Below, in pieces: positions 55,827 through 64,000 of a stretch of DNA of 64,000 nucleotides. Position numbers and translations under genes: made by a program. Source of the DNA: Pseudomonas sessilinigenes (lineage in GTDB: Bacteria; Pseudomonadota; Gammaproteobacteria; Pseudomonadales; Pseudomonadaceae); the NCBI RefSeq assembly GCF_003850565.1, contig NZ_CP027706.1:4030001-4094000 (forward strand). The letters run 5' to 3'. Position 1 is the first letter of the stretch, and the number at the start of each line of letters is the position of its first letter. The notes beneath the pieces were generated by a model. That model saw only the letters and a list, made by a program, of their open reading frames with translations. It was not told where the DNA came from and searched no databases.

Positions 55827-57098
55827 TCAGCCCTGGTGGCTGATATGGCCATCCACCAGGGTGTAGCGTACTGCGCCCGGCAGGCTATGGCCGAGGAACG
55901 GGCAGTTCTCGCCACGGGACAGCCAGCGCTCGCCAGCCACGGTTGAGCTGGCCGGGTCGAACAGCACCAGGTCCGCCGCGCCACCCACCACCAGCTTGCC
56001 GGCTGGCAGGCGCAGGGCTTCGGCCGGGCCGGCGCTCAGGCGCGTCATCAGGGTCGGCAGGTCCAGCAGGCCGTCCTGTACCAGGGTCAGGGCCAGCGGC
56101 AGCAACAGTTCGACGCTGCTGATCCCGGGCTCGGTGGCGCCGAACGGGGCCAGCTTGGCATCGCGCTCATGGGGCTGGTGATGGCTGGCGATGGCTTGTA
56201 CCACGCCGGACTTCACCGCTGCGCGCAGGGCCTCACGGTCGGCGTGCGAACGCAGGGGCGGCTGTACGTGATACAGGCTGGAGAAGTCGATCAGCGCCTC
56301 ATCGGTCAGGATCAGCTGATACAGGGCGACATCGGCGGTGACCGGCAAGCCCCGGGCCTGGGCCTGGGCGATCAGTTCCACGCCGCGAGCGCTGGTCAGC
56401 TGGCTGAAGTGCGCACGCACCCCGCTTTGTTCCACCAGCAGCAGGTCACGGGCCAGGGCCACGGTCTCGGCACTTTCGGGAATTCCCGGCAGGCCGAGGA
56501 AGCTGGCGGTGGCGCCTTCATGGGCCAGGCCGCCTTCGGCCAGGTCGCGGTCCTGGGAATGGAAGATCACCGTCAGGTCGAACGTGGCGGCGTATTCCAG
56601 GGCGCGGCATAGGGTCCGGGTGCTGCGAAAACCCTCCAGGCCATTGCCAAAGGCCACGCAACCGGCGTCGCGCAGGGCGATCAGTTCGGCCAGTTGTTCG
56701 CCGTCCAGGCCCTTGCTCAGGGCGCCGATCGGGAACACCTTGCTGTTACCGGCTTCCCGGGCACGGTCGAGGATCAACTCGGCTACGGCCGAGGTGTCCA
56801 GCACCGGCTTGGTGCGGGGCGGGCAGCACAGGCTGGTGACGCCACCTGCGGCGGCGGCACGGGTTTCACTGGCGATCGTACCCTTGCGGCTGTAGCCCGG
56901 CTCGCGCAGGGCGACGTTCAGATCCACCAGGCCAGGCGCGGCCACCAGGCCCTTGCCGTCGATCACGGTGACGGCGTTGAAACCTTTCGGGGCGGCGCCG
57001 ATGGCGGCGATCTTGCCGGCTTCAAGGTGCAGATCGGTAACTTGATCCAGGCCGCTGCTTGGATCGATGACGCGGGCGCCGAGAATGCTGAGCTTCAC
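55827..57098 (-). CDS. pyrX: Inactive dihydroorotase-like subunit PyrC'
   Basis: 423 aa. It has the dihydroorotase fold, but the zinc-site HxH is lost: the place reads [11 protein letters not shown] instead of DxHVHLREPG. The catalytic Asp of DHAPH is also lost (IASHHQPH). In Pseudomonas this PyrC' is needed to assemble active aspartate transcarbamoylase with PyrB. The start is GTG 57098, in a GTGA overlap with the pyrB stop, as expected for a coupled pair. An active dihydroorotase must be elsewhere. Confidence 0.9.
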   Translation of the reverse strand: MKLSILGARVIDPSSGLDQVTDLHLEAGKIAAIGAAPKGFNAVTVIDGKGLVAAPGLVDLNVALREPGYSRKGTIASETRAAAAGGVTSLCCPPRTKPVLDTSAVAELILDRAREAGNSKVFPIGALSKGLDGEQLAELIALRDAGCVAFGNGLEGFRSTRTLCRALEYAATFDLTVIFHSQDRDLAEGGLAHEGATASFLGLPGIPESAETVALARDLLLVEQSGVRAHFSQLTSARGVELIAQAQARGLPVTADVALYQLILTDEALIDFSSLYHVQPPLRSHADREALRAAVKSGVVQAIASHHQPHERDAKLAPFGATEPGISSVELLLPLALTLVQDGLLDLPTLMTRLSAGPAEALRLPAGKLVVGGAADLVLFDPASSTVAGERWLSRGENCPFLGHSLPGAVRYTLVDGHISHQG

Positions 57099-58099
57099 TG
57101 GGCGTTCTCCTGCTCGAATTGTCGCTGGGCGGTCTGCCCGCTCATGGCCATGGACAGTACGGCCATGCGCACTGCAATGCCGTAGGTCACCTGATTGAGG
57201 ATCACCGAGTGCGGACCATCGGCCACTGCCGATTCGATCTCCACGCCACGGTTGATCGGGCCCGGGTGCATGACGATGGCGTCGGGCTTGGCGCCGGCCA
57301 GGCGCGCGGTGGTCAGGCCGAACAGGCGGTAGAACTCGCCTTCGCTGGGCAGCAGGCCGCCCTGCATGCGCTCGCGCTGCAGGCGCAGCATGATCACCAC
57401 ATCCACGTCCTTCAGGCCTTCGGCCATGTCGGTGTAGACCTTCACCCCGTACTGCTCGATGCCGATGGGCAGCAAGGTCTTGGGCGCGATCACGCGGATA
57501 TCCGGGCAACCCAGGGTCTTGAGCGCCAGCATGTTGGAGCGTGCGACCCGCGAGTGCAGGATGTCGCCGACGATGGCCACCGAGAGATTCTCGAAGCCGC
57601 CCTTGTGCCGGCGGATGGTCAGCATGTCGAGCATGCCCTGGGTCGGGTGGGCATGGCGGCCGTCGCCGCCGTTGATGATCGCCACCTGTGGGCAAACGTG
57701 CTCGGCGATGAAGTGCGCGGCGCCGGAATCGCCGTGGCGTACCACGAACATGTCGGCCGCCATGGCCTCGAGGTTGCGCAGGGTGTCGAGCAGGGTCTCG
57801 CCCTTGCTCGCCGAGGAGGTGGACACGTTCAGGGTGATCACGTCCGCCGACAGCCGCTGGGCAGCCAGTTCGAAGGTGGTGCGGGTGCGGGTGGAGTTCT
57901 CGAAGAACACGTTGCATACGGTCTTGCCGCGTAGCAGCGGGACTTTCTTCACCGCCCGGGCGCCGACTTCGAGGAAGGAGTCGGCGGTGTCGAGGATTTC
58001 CGTCAGCAGCTCGCGGTTCAGGCCGTCGAGGGAGAGGAAGTGGCGCAGCTGGCCCTGATCGTTGAGCTGCAGCGGGCGCTTGGCGTCTAGAGGCGTCAT
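57095..58099 (-). CDS. pyrB: Aspartate carbamoyltransferase catalytic subunit
   Basis: 334 aa. It joins carbamoyl phosphate and aspartate, the first committed step of pyrimidine synthesis. The carbamoyl-phosphate motif [13 protein letters not shown], the [11 protein letters not shown] block, the loop [12 protein letters not shown] and the [12 protein letters not shown] motif are intact. It has the longer N-terminus typical of the class A Pseudomonas enzyme, which forms a complex with PyrC'. It lies 27 bp after pyrR. Confidence 0.95.
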   Translation of the reverse strand: MTPLDAKRPLQLNDQGQLRHFLSLDGLNRELLTEILDTADSFLEVGARAVKKVPLLRGKTVCNVFFENSTRTRTTFELAAQRLSADVITLNVSTSSASKGETLLDTLRNLEAMAADMFVVRHGDSGAAHFIAEHVCPQVAIINGGDGRHAHPTQGMLDMLTIRRHKGGFENLSVAIVGDILHSRVARSNMLALKTLGCPDIRVIAPKTLLPIGIEQYGVKVYTDMAEGLKDVDVVIMLRLQRERMQGGLLPSEGEFYRLFGLTTARLAGAKPDAIVMHPGPINRGVEIESAVADGPHSVILNQVTYGIAVRMAVLSMAMSGQTAQRQFEQENAQ

Positions 58100-58126
58100 C
58101 GCAATGGACTCTTTAAAAGGGCAGGT

Positions 58127-58633
58127 TTAGAGGGCGAGGTCTTGGAGCTCGAGTTGAAGCGGCGCAGGACCGGACAATTTTACCCGCTCGTGGGCTGCCA
58201 GCGACAGGGTCGCGCCCACCACATTCGGCCGGATCGGCAGTTCGGCGGCGTTCAGGTCCAGCAGGCAGACCAGGGTCACGCTGGCCGGGCGGCCATAGTC
58301 GAACAGCTCGTTGAGGGCCGCGCGGATGGTCCGGCCGCTCATCAGCACGTCGTCGATCAGCACCAGGTGCTGGCCTTCGATCTCGAACGGCAGCTCGGAC
58401 GGGCGGACTTGAGGATGCAGGCCGTTCTGGCTGAAGTCATCGCGGTAGAAGGAGACGTCCAGGGTGCCCAGGGGGACGTCGCTGCCCAGGGATTCCAGCA
58501 GGGCCTGGGCCACCCAGACACCGCCGGTACGGATACCGATGAAGCGAGGCTCGTTGATGGCGCGCTGGGCCAGGTGGGCTTTGAGATCGATGGCCATCTG
58601 GCTGATCAGGGCGGCGGGATTGGGCAGGCTCAT
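58127..58633 (-). CDS. pyrR: PyrR regulator/uracil phosphoribosyltransferase
   Basis: 168 aa. The PRPP-binding motif [19 protein letters not shown] and the N-terminal [15 protein letters not shown] are intact. In Bacillus PyrR binds pyr mRNA and attenuates it, while in Pseudomonas its role is less settled. ATG 58633 starts [14 protein letters not shown]. The frame extends upstream to 58753, but that part is not conserved-looking and is probably leader. Confidence 0.9.
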   Translation of the reverse strand: MSLPNPAALISQMAIDLKAHLAQRAINEPRFIGIRTGGVWVAQALLESLGSDVPLGTLDVSFYRDDFSQNGLHPQVRPSELPFEIEGQHLVLIDDVLMSGRTIRAALNELFDYGRPASVTLVCLLDLNAAELPIRPNVVGATLSLAAHERVKLSGPAPLQLELQDLAL

Positions 58634-58893
58634 GGTGGCTCCTTCGTGGGCTCGCGCCTTGTTGTCCGGTAGCGGGGCGCGGTGACTTGGAACCTGCCCG
58701 GGATCTGCTGCGCTTGGCTCGTGGGGCGTTGCAAATGGCTTCGAAATGCTCATTTAGGTGCCTAAACTCCGCTTTCTGCGCCATTCCTGACTCGCCCGAG
58801 CATCGCTCGCTGGATCGTTGGCAGGTTCTTGTGGCTGGTGTCGGGCCAGGAGGCGCGCAGCCGCAGGCCGCGCATCCTCAGGATTCGGGGTTA
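58634..58893. other. 260-bp leader between ruvX and pyrR
   Basis: No gene is seen. On the minus strand it could hold the pyr operon promoter and a leader RNA. A segment reading GATCCCGGGCAGGTT (around 58692-58706) loosely recalls the Bacillus PyrR site, with one extra base in the middle. A 40-codon frame at 58753-58634 is in phase with pyrR. Confidence 0.35.
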
Positions 58894-59331
58894 CTAGGTA
58901 TTCAGCAGGCTGGTGTTCTCGTCGAGCCAGCCCTGCAGCAGCAGGGCGGCGGCAATGGCATCCACCGGATTGTCGCGATAGCTGCCCTTCTGGCCGCCCC
59001 GGGCCAGGCGTTCGCCCTTGGCCTCGAAGGTGGTCAGGCGCTCATCGTGGGTATAGAAGGGCACGTTGAAGCGCCCGTTCAGGCGCCGGGCGAACTTCTC
59101 GGCGCGCTGGCACATCTCGCTGGGCGTGCCGTCCATGTTCAGGGGCAGGCCCACCACCACCGCATCGGGTTGCCATTCCTTGAACAGGGCTTCGACCTGG
59201 TTCCAGTCCGGAACACCGTTCTGCGCCCTCAAGGTACACAGCTCGCGAGCCTGGCCGGTGATGGCCTGGCCCACGGCAACGCCGATCTGCCGGGTACCGT
59301 AGTCGAAACCGAGAATCAGCTTCAGAGCCAT
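58894..59331 (-). CDS. ruvX: Holliday-junction resolvase-like RuvX/YqgF
   Basis: 145 aa, RNase H fold. The N-terminal ILGFDYGTRQIGVAVG carries the first Asp, and VVVGLPLNMDGTPSE and ERLTTFEA are family blocks. The protein takes part in 16S rRNA end processing in other bacteria. It overlaps the algH stop by one base, and the order algH-ruvX-pyrR-pyrB-pyrC' is kept as in P. aeruginosa. Confidence 0.95.
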   Translation of the reverse strand: MALKLILGFDYGTRQIGVAVGQAITGQARELCTLRAQNGVPDWNQVEALFKEWQPDAVVVGLPLNMDGTPSEMCQRAEKFARRLNGRFNVPFYTHDERLTTFEAKGERLARGGQKGSYRDNPVDAIAAALLLQGWLDENTSLLNT

Positions 59332-59900
59332 CAGGCGTGGCCCGCCTGGCTGGTGAGCAGGCTCAGGTTGACTCCCAGGTGGCGAGCGGCTGCCTCAAGG
59401 CGCAGTTCGCTGCTGGTATTGAACAGGATGTCCGCGTCGAAGGGGCAGGTCAGCCAGACGTTGTCGGCCAGTTCTGCTTCCAACTGCCCGGCTTCCCAGC
59501 CGGCATAGCCCAGGGCGATCAGGCTCTTGGCTGGCCCTGTGCCGTCGGCGATGGCGAACAGCACGTCCTGGGAGGTGGACAACGATACGCCTTCGAGTTC
59601 GACCGTGGCCTGGTAGGTGAGGCCGTTGGGGTGCAGGACGAAACCGCGATCGGTCTGTACCGGACCGCCGCTGAAGACCGGCACATGCTGGCACAGCAGC
59701 GGCGCTTCTTCGTCGGGGCGCAGTTGTTCGAGGATATCGGCGAGGTTCAGGTCCTGGGGCCGGTTGATCACCAGGCCCATGGCGCCATTGGCGTTGTGCT
59801 CGACGATGTAGGTCACCGTCTGCGCAAAGTTCGGATCGACCATATGGGGCATGGCGATCAGGAAGTGATGCTTGAGGTAGCTGGGGCTGACATTTTTCAT
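59331..59900 (-). CDS. algH: UPF0301 protein AlgH/YqgE
   Basis: 189 aa. The family start YLKHHFLIAMPHMVDPNF and the AMGLVINRP and FSGGPVQTDRGFVLH motifs are intact. AlgH was linked to alginate production in P. aeruginosa but its biochemical role is not known. ATG 59900 follows the sequence pattern of homologues. An in-frame ATG at 59936 is less likely. Confidence 0.95.
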   Translation of the reverse strand: MKNVSPSYLKHHFLIAMPHMVDPNFAQTVTYIVEHNANGAMGLVINRPQDLNLADILEQLRPDEEAPLLCQHVPVFSGGPVQTDRGFVLHPNGLTYQATVELEGVSLSTSQDVLFAIADGTGPAKSLIALGYAGWEAGQLEAELADNVWLTCPFDADILFNTSSELRLEAAARHLGVNLSLLTSQAGHA

Positions 59901-60062
59901 GAACGCTAGTGTGGCGGTGGCGAGCCCTGCTGACAAGCTGGCGATGTTGCCTTCGGGACGTCATCGCGCCAGGTTGTCGCTAGCGGGCTGGCGAGGTCGC
60001 CTATGGACCGGTCGGGGCGCTGGGCATGCGCCTGCGGCGCGGCAAACGAGCAGGCCGTGCGA

Positions 60063-60962
60063 TCAGTTGCTGGACAGTTTGTCGCCGCGGGCAAAGCGCC
60101 AGGTGCGGATGATTTCCAGGCGATCGATGTCCGACAAGTCGCCGGTAAAGGGGGCGAACGGCGCGGCCAGGCGCACGATGCGCTGAGCGGCCTGGTCCAG
60201 CAGCGGCTGGCCAGAGGATTCCAGTACCAGCACCTCGTACAGCGAGCCATCGCGGTTGATCGAGACCATCAGCCGCAAGTTGCCGTAGATCTGCTTGCGC
60301 CGGGCTTCCTCGGGGTAGTTGAGGTTGCCGATGCGCTCGACTTTCTTGCGCCATTCGTCCTTGTACCAGGCGCCCTTGTCACGCATCGTCGAGGCAGCGC
60401 TCAGGCGATGGATGCGTGGGCGTTTGGCGTACAGCTGCTGCTCGTTGGCCAGCTCGGCCTCCAGGCTGGAGATCTCGCTGGAGAGCTGCGAGCTGTCGAA
60501 GGTCGGGGTGGCGGCCTTGGGAGTAGGCTCTTTCTTGACCTCTTCGCGCTGGGTCACGGTCTTTTTCGGCTTGGGCGCGGTGGTGGCGACGGCTGCCTTG
60601 GGCGCGACCTCCCGGGGTTCGGGCTTGACCGAGGGCGGTGGCACGACCTTTTTGACCGAGTTGTCCTGGAATGGCGCGACTTCAGTGGTCTTGGGAATGG
60701 CTTTTTTGTCCAGGGTGCCACTGCCTTGCTGGTTGTCCTGGGCCAGGAAATCGGCCTTCTTCGGCTGAGTCTCGCTCTTGAAGGTCGCCAGGGTGATTTC
60801 CAGGGTCTTGCTGATCTGCTTGGGCTCGGCAAAGGAGAAGCCCAGGCCGAGGATCAGCGCCAAGTGCAGGAGCGCGGCGAGGAACAGGGTAAATCCCAGG
60901 CGATCGGCCGCGCGTACGCCACCGTGGGCCAGTTCGGGTGGCAGGTCGGACGGAAGGCTCAT
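60063..60962 (-). CDS. tonB3: TonB-like energy transducer (TonB3 type)
   Basis: 299 aa. One N-terminal helix (LGFTLFLAALLHLALILGLGF), a Pro/Lys-rich linker (about residues 60-165), a coiled-coil-like segment (SQLSSEISSLEAELANEQQ) and a C-terminal TonB domain with YPEEARRKQIYGNLRLMVSINRDGS. It lies beside gshB and pilG, the place of tonB3 in P. aeruginosa, where it was linked to twitching motility. ExbBD are not nearby. Confidence 0.85.
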   Translation of the reverse strand: MSLPSDLPPELAHGGVRAADRLGFTLFLAALLHLALILGLGFSFAEPKQISKTLEITLATFKSETQPKKADFLAQDNQQGSGTLDKKAIPKTTEVAPFQDNSVKKVVPPPSVKPEPREVAPKAAVATTAPKPKKTVTQREEVKKEPTPKAATPTFDSSQLSSEISSLEAELANEQQLYAKRPRIHRLSAASTMRDKGAWYKDEWRKKVERIGNLNYPEEARRKQIYGNLRLMVSINRDGSLYEVLVLESSGQPLLDQAAQRIVRLAAPFAPFTGDLSDIDRLEIIRTWRFARGDKLSSN

Positions 60963-61043
60963 TGGCGTTTCGACATCACAGCAGGCATTGCACAACCAAC
61001 ATCACGGTTTCACAGGCGGCGCATGATAACGCAATGTTGGTTT

Positions 61044-61129
61044 CAAGCTGTAAGCCTCAAGCTTCAAGCGACAAGCTGTATGTGATGCAGGTCAAGCTTG
61101 CGGCTTGTTGCTTGCGGCTTGCAGCTTGC
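61044..61129. repeat. Long imperfect inverted repeat of AAGCTGCAAGC type
   Basis: The left arm CAAGCTGTAAGCCTCAAG (61044-61078 in full) matches the reverse complement of the right arm (61093-61129), giving a long hairpin with a short loop. Each arm repeats CAAGC-type pentamers. The right arm is inside the 3' end of gshB. The element separates gshB from tonB3. Confidence 0.8.
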
Positions 61130-62063
61130 TTTCGATGGCATCCATCAGCATGGCGCCGATATGAGTGCCGAAGGCATTGTCGATTTCGCGGATGCAGGTC
61201 GGGCTGGTGACGTTGATTTCCGTCAGGTGCTCGCCGATCACGTCGAGGCCGACGAACAGCAGGCCCTTGGCGCGCAGGGTAGGGCCGACCTGGGCGGCGA
61301 TCCAGCGGTCCTTGTCGCTCAGCGGGCGGGCCTCGCCACGACCACCGGCGGCCAGGTTGCCGCGGGTCTCGCCGGCGGCGGGAATGCGTGCCAGGCAGTA
61401 GGGCACCGGTTCGCCATCGATCATCAGGATGCGCTTGTCGCCGTCCTTGATCGCCGGCAGGTAGGCCTGGGCCATGATCTGCTGGCTGCCCAGCACGGTC
61501 AGGGTCTCTAGGATCACCGACAGGTTCGGGTCGCCCGCGCGATGGCGGAAGATCGAGGTGCCACCCATGCCGTCCAGGGGCTTGAGGATCACGTCGCCAT
61601 GCTGGGCGGCGAACTCGCGCAGCACGTCGGCGCGGCGGCTGACCACCGTGGGCGGGGTGCACTGCGGGAACAGCGTGGCGAACAGCTTTTCATTGCAGTC
61701 GCGCAGGCTCTGGGGCTTGTTGACCACCAGCACGCCGGCACTTTCGGCCTGTTCCAGCAGGTAGGTGGAGTAGACGAACTCCATGTCGAAGGGCGGGTCC
61801 TTGCGCATCAGGATCACGTCCAGGTCGCTCAGCGGGCTATCGACTTCGTCTTCCAGCTCGAACCATTTCTGCGGATCGGCGAAGACCTGCAACGGGCGCA
61901 TGCGGGCCCGGGCCACGCCGGCGCTCTGGTAGAGATCGCGCTGCTCCATATAGAAGAGGGTCCAGCCGCGTTCCTGGGCGGCCAGCAGCATGGCCAGCGA
62001 GCTGTCCTTTTTATAGGAGATGCTGGCGATAGGGTCCATGACAATCCCGACGCGAACGCTCAT
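61092..62063 (-). CDS. gshB: Glutathione synthetase
   Basis: 323 aa. ATP-grasp enzyme adding glycine to gamma-glutamylcysteine. The start MSVRVGIVMDPIASISYKKD, the ATP-binding VILKPLDGMGGTSIFR and the C-terminal FVGLDVIGEHLTEINVTSPT are intact. The last residues (SKLQAASNKPQA) are read from the inverted-repeat element at 61044-61129 and are probably not part of the ancestral protein. ATG 62063 is the usual start. It is divergent from pilG. Confidence 0.95.
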   Translation of the reverse strand: MSVRVGIVMDPIASISYKKDSSLAMLLAAQERGWTLFYMEQRDLYQSAGVARARMRPLQVFADPQKWFELEDEVDSPLSDLDVILMRKDPPFDMEFVYSTYLLEQAESAGVLVVNKPQSLRDCNEKLFATLFPQCTPPTVVSRRADVLREFAAQHGDVILKPLDGMGGTSIFRHRAGDPNLSVILETLTVLGSQQIMAQAYLPAIKDGDKRILMIDGEPVPYCLARIPAAGETRGNLAAGGRGEARPLSDKDRWIAAQVGPTLRAKGLLFVGLDVIGEHLTEINVTSPTCIREIDNAFGTHIGAMLMDAIESKLQAASNKPQA

Positions 62064-62300
62064 GGGGTGGATTCCTTCAAGAAAATTAGTGGGCGCAGGC
62101 AAAAAAAGTGGCGTCAGAGTGGCGCTGACAGAGACCTGGGTCAAGGAAAAACCACTGCCCTGCATGGTCCATAGATTGCAGGGGGGAGAGTGTGCTAAAA
62201 AGGCTCGCATGCCGGGCCGGGGCCTTGAAGTTCAAGGGTTTGGAGCGTTGGCCCGCAGTACCGGATTAAATCGATTCGCTGGGGCGACGGTAGAGCAGAT

Positions 62301-62705
62301 ATGGAACAGCAATCCAACGCCTTGAAGGTCATGGTGATCGACGATTCGAAGACGATTCGTCGGACGGCCGAAATGCTGTTGAAGAACGTCGGTTGCGAAG
62401 TCATTACCGCAGTCGATGGGTTCGAGGCCCTGGCAAAGATCGTCGACCATCACCCCGGCATCATCTTCGTCGACATCATGATGCCGCGGCTCGACGGCTA
62501 TCAGACCTGTGCGCTGGTCAAGAACAACAGCGCGTTCAAGTCCACTCCAGTGATCATGCTGTCCTCCAAGGACGGGCTGTTCGACAAGGCCAAGGGGCGT
62601 ATCGTCGGTTCCGACCAGTTTCTGACCAAACCCTTCAGCAAGGAAGAACTGCTGAGCGCGATCAGGGCCCATGTCCCGGATTTCGTCGCGCAGGCGCCAC
62701 AGTAG
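62301..62705 (+). CDS. pilG: Twitching-motility response regulator PilG
   Basis: 134 aa, a single CheY-like receiver domain. The acidic pair is in VIDDSK, the phosphoryl-accepting Asp in FVDIMMP, and the conserved Lys in LTKPFSKEE. It acts in the Chp system that controls pilus extension and surface sensing. It is first of pilG-pilH-pilI-pilJ. Confidence 0.95.
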   Translation: MEQQSNALKVMVIDDSKTIRRTAEMLLKNVGCEVITAVDGFEALAKIVDHHPGIIFVDIMMPRLDGYQTCALVKNNSAFKSTPVIMLSSKDGLFDKAKGRIVGSDQFLTKPFSKEELLSAIRAHVPDFVAQAPQ

Positions 62706-62762
62706 ACAAGTACAGCGGTGCCCGGCCAATGGACCGGGCATCCATATCGTATGGGGAAGACC

Positions 62763-63128
62763 ATGGCTCGTATCCTGATCGTCGACGACTCGCCGACCGA
62801 AATGTACAAACTTACCGGCATGCTGGAAAAGCACGGCCATGAAGTGCTCAAGGCCGAGAACGGTGCCGATGGCGTGGCCCTGGCCCGGGAAGAGAAGCCC
62901 GATGCGGTGCTGATGGACATCGTCATGCCCGGCCTCAATGGCTTCCAGGCCACCCGCCAGCTGACCAAGGACGCCGAGACCAGCCATATCCCGGTGATCA
63001 TCATCACCACCAAGGACCAGGAAACCGACAAGGTCTGGGGAACTCGCCAAGGCGCCAGGGACTACCTGACCAAGCCGGTGGACGAAGAGACCCTGATCAA
63101 GACGCTGAACAACGTCCTGGCCGGCTGA
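62763..63128 (+). CDS. pilH: Twitching-motility response regulator PilH
   Basis: 121 aa, CheY-like. The acidic pair is in LIVDDSPTEMYK, the phosphorylated Asp in LMDIVMPGLNG, and the Lys in LTKPVDEET. PilH counters PilG and is linked to pilus retraction. ATG 62763 is the usual start. It is followed 11 bp later by pilI. Confidence 0.95.
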   Translation: MARILIVDDSPTEMYKLTGMLEKHGHEVLKAENGADGVALAREEKPDAVLMDIVMPGLNGFQATRQLTKDAETSHIPVIIITTKDQETDKVWGTRQGARDYLTKPVDEETLIKTLNNVLAG

Positions 63129-63139
63129 CCGCCCGGGCC

Positions 63140-63679
63140 ATGAGCGAATCCAGGACCGCCTTCGAACTGCTGCTGGAGATCGACCAGCGCTGCCGCCTGC
63201 TGGCTGCCGACCTGCCGTCCCAGGAAACCCGCCAGCACAGCTGGAGCGGCATCGGTTTTCGCCTGGGAGCGTATTGGTACGTCGCGGCCATGGGCGAGAT
63301 CAGCGAAGTCCTGCACGAACCGCGCTATACCCTGCTGCCAGGGGTCAAGCCCTGGGTCAAGGGCGTGGCCAACCTGCGAGGGCGGTTACTGCCGATCATG
63401 GACCTGTGTGCGTTCTTCGGGCATGAACTGTCGCCCCTGCGCAAGCAGCGCCGCGTGTTGGTGCTGGAGTACAAGGAACTGTTCGCCGGCTTGCTGGTGG
63501 ATGAAGTGGCGGGTCTGCAGCACTTTTCCCAGGACACCCTGGAGCCGGGCCCTACCGACTTTGCCGATGCCGCGATCAACCCCTACCTGCAGGGGCAGTT
63601 TCGCGGCGAACGGATCTGGCAGGTCTTCAGCCCCTTCGCCCTGGCACGCTCGCCGGGGTTTCTGGAGGTGGCGGCGTGA
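63140..63679 (+). CDS. pilI: CheW-like adaptor PilI
   Basis: 179 aa with one CheW domain (about residues 30-165): IGFRLGAYWYVAAMGEISEVL, KGVANLRGRLLPIMDLCAFFG and GLLVDEVAGLQHF. It couples the receptor PilJ to the histidine kinase ChpA. A 130-bp gap separates it from pilJ. Confidence 0.95.
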   Translation: MSESRTAFELLLEIDQRCRLLAADLPSQETRQHSWSGIGFRLGAYWYVAAMGEISEVLHEPRYTLLPGVKPWVKGVANLRGRLLPIMDLCAFFGHELSPLRKQRRVLVLEYKELFAGLLVDEVAGLQHFSQDTLEPGPTDFADAAINPYLQGQFRGERIWQVFSPFALARSPGFLEVAA

Positions 63680-63809
63680 ACGGCGCCCAGCGCCCGGTGC
63701 TGGCCGCTGGTTGCACCTGGCAAGGCTGCTTTTTCCTGGATAAACCCATGCCGCCCCGGCGCCCCGGACGGCTGAATGCGGGATTGCCCGCGCGCCACAG
63801 GCCTGATCG
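63680..63809. other. Gap between pilI and pilJ
   Basis: 130 bp without a convincing gene. Open frames through it look like chance. The sequence has a GCGCCC-rich start and GC-rich short palindromes such as CGGGATTGCCCG. Confidence 0.4.
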
Positions 63810-64000
63810 ATGACCAAAGCCAAACCCGGCAAGCCCCTGGAGGGCTCTCGCAGCCGCTCGCAGATCATCGTGCTGTTCATTGCACTGATCGTGTTCATCA
63901 TGCTGCTGTTCGCCAACTTCGCCTACCTCAACACCCAGGCTACCTACGACAAGCAGTACATCGGTCACGCCGGCGAACTGCGGGTGCTGTCCCAGCGCAT
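63810..64000 (+). CDS. pilJ: Methyl-accepting chemotaxis protein PilJ (partial)
   Basis: The first 63 residues are visible, cut by the window edge. A membrane helix (SQIIVLFIALIVFIMLLFANF) and the following YLNTQATYDKQYIGHAGELRVLSQRI match the N-terminus of PilJ, the Chp receptor for surface contact and pilus tension. The order after pilI agrees. Confidence 0.9.
   Translation, partial: MTKAKPGKPLEGSRSRSQIIVLFIALIVFIMLLFANFAYLNTQATYDKQYIGHAGELRVLSQR

Noticed and set aside
57099..57917. N-terminal extension of PyrC' to 696 aa
   Set aside because: The extension lies in another frame over pyrB. The true start is the GTG that overlaps the pyrB stop.

Overview
This 64-kb window is a chromosomal segment of a fluorescent Pseudomonas, most likely of the P. 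fluorescens/P. protegens group. The evidence is high GC content, dense Pseudomonas-type gene content, REP-like extragenic palindromes, and a backbone order recalled as matching the P. aeruginosa PA0350-PA0411 region: folA, ilvD, mutM, coaD, rsmD, ftsYEX-rpoH, thiSG, metXW, proC, pilT, pyrBC', gshB, pilGHIJ. No database search was possible. Names rest on motifs, lengths and neighbourhood. No rRNA, tRNA, IS element, prophage or CRISPR array was seen.

Left end (1-8.5 kb), accessory. After the tail of an unidentified gene comes a two-gene unit: a ferritin-like diiron protein with two DExxH motifs (AurF-like) and an IucA/IucC-family NIS synthetase. This looks like part of an uncharacterised metallophore-like pathway. 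It is followed by a phosphonate cassette: a three-gene ABC importer of the 2-aminoethylphosphonate type, a TIGR03364-type flavin oxidoreductase and a PhnZ-like HD-domain oxygenase. No PhnW, PhnX, PhnA or PhnY, and no regulator, is beside it.

8.5-22.7 kb. A GTPase/membrane-protein pair (DUF3482/DUF2868), folA, a cystine transporter, a phosphorylcholine phosphatase, a three-gene MBOAT/SGNH set that probably moves acyl groups onto an extracytoplasmic glycan, ilvD, a short membrane protein that may be truncated, and a Bcr/CflA-like exporter.

22.8-34.9 kb. Translation, DNA-repair and cofactor genes (rlmI, mutM, ferredoxin, coaD). A divergent unit follows in which a TetR regulator faces calB, a Tat-exported small protein and a GMC oxidoreductase. 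A perfect palindrome fills the spacer of the consensus calB promoter. Then come a sulfurtransferase, an AraC regulator, a YheT-like hydrolase and rsmD.

34.9-53.2 kb, conserved core. A catalytic/non-catalytic M16 peptidase pair, ftsY (with a 14-unit hexanucleotide repeat) ftsE ftsX, rpoH with an AlgU/sigma-E-like promoter, mtgA, thiS-thiG-trmB, kptA, and a long leftward run from yggS to hemW holding proC, metX-metW and rdgB.

53.3-64 kb. pilT without an adjacent pilU, an NlpC/P60 hydrolase, a double-TM2 protein, algH-ruvX-pyrR-pyrB-pyrC' (PyrC' has lost its zinc ligands), a TonB3-like protein, gshB whose 3' end runs into a long inverted-repeat element, and the start of the Chp chemosensory operon pilG-pilH-pilI-pilJ, with pilJ cut by the window edge.
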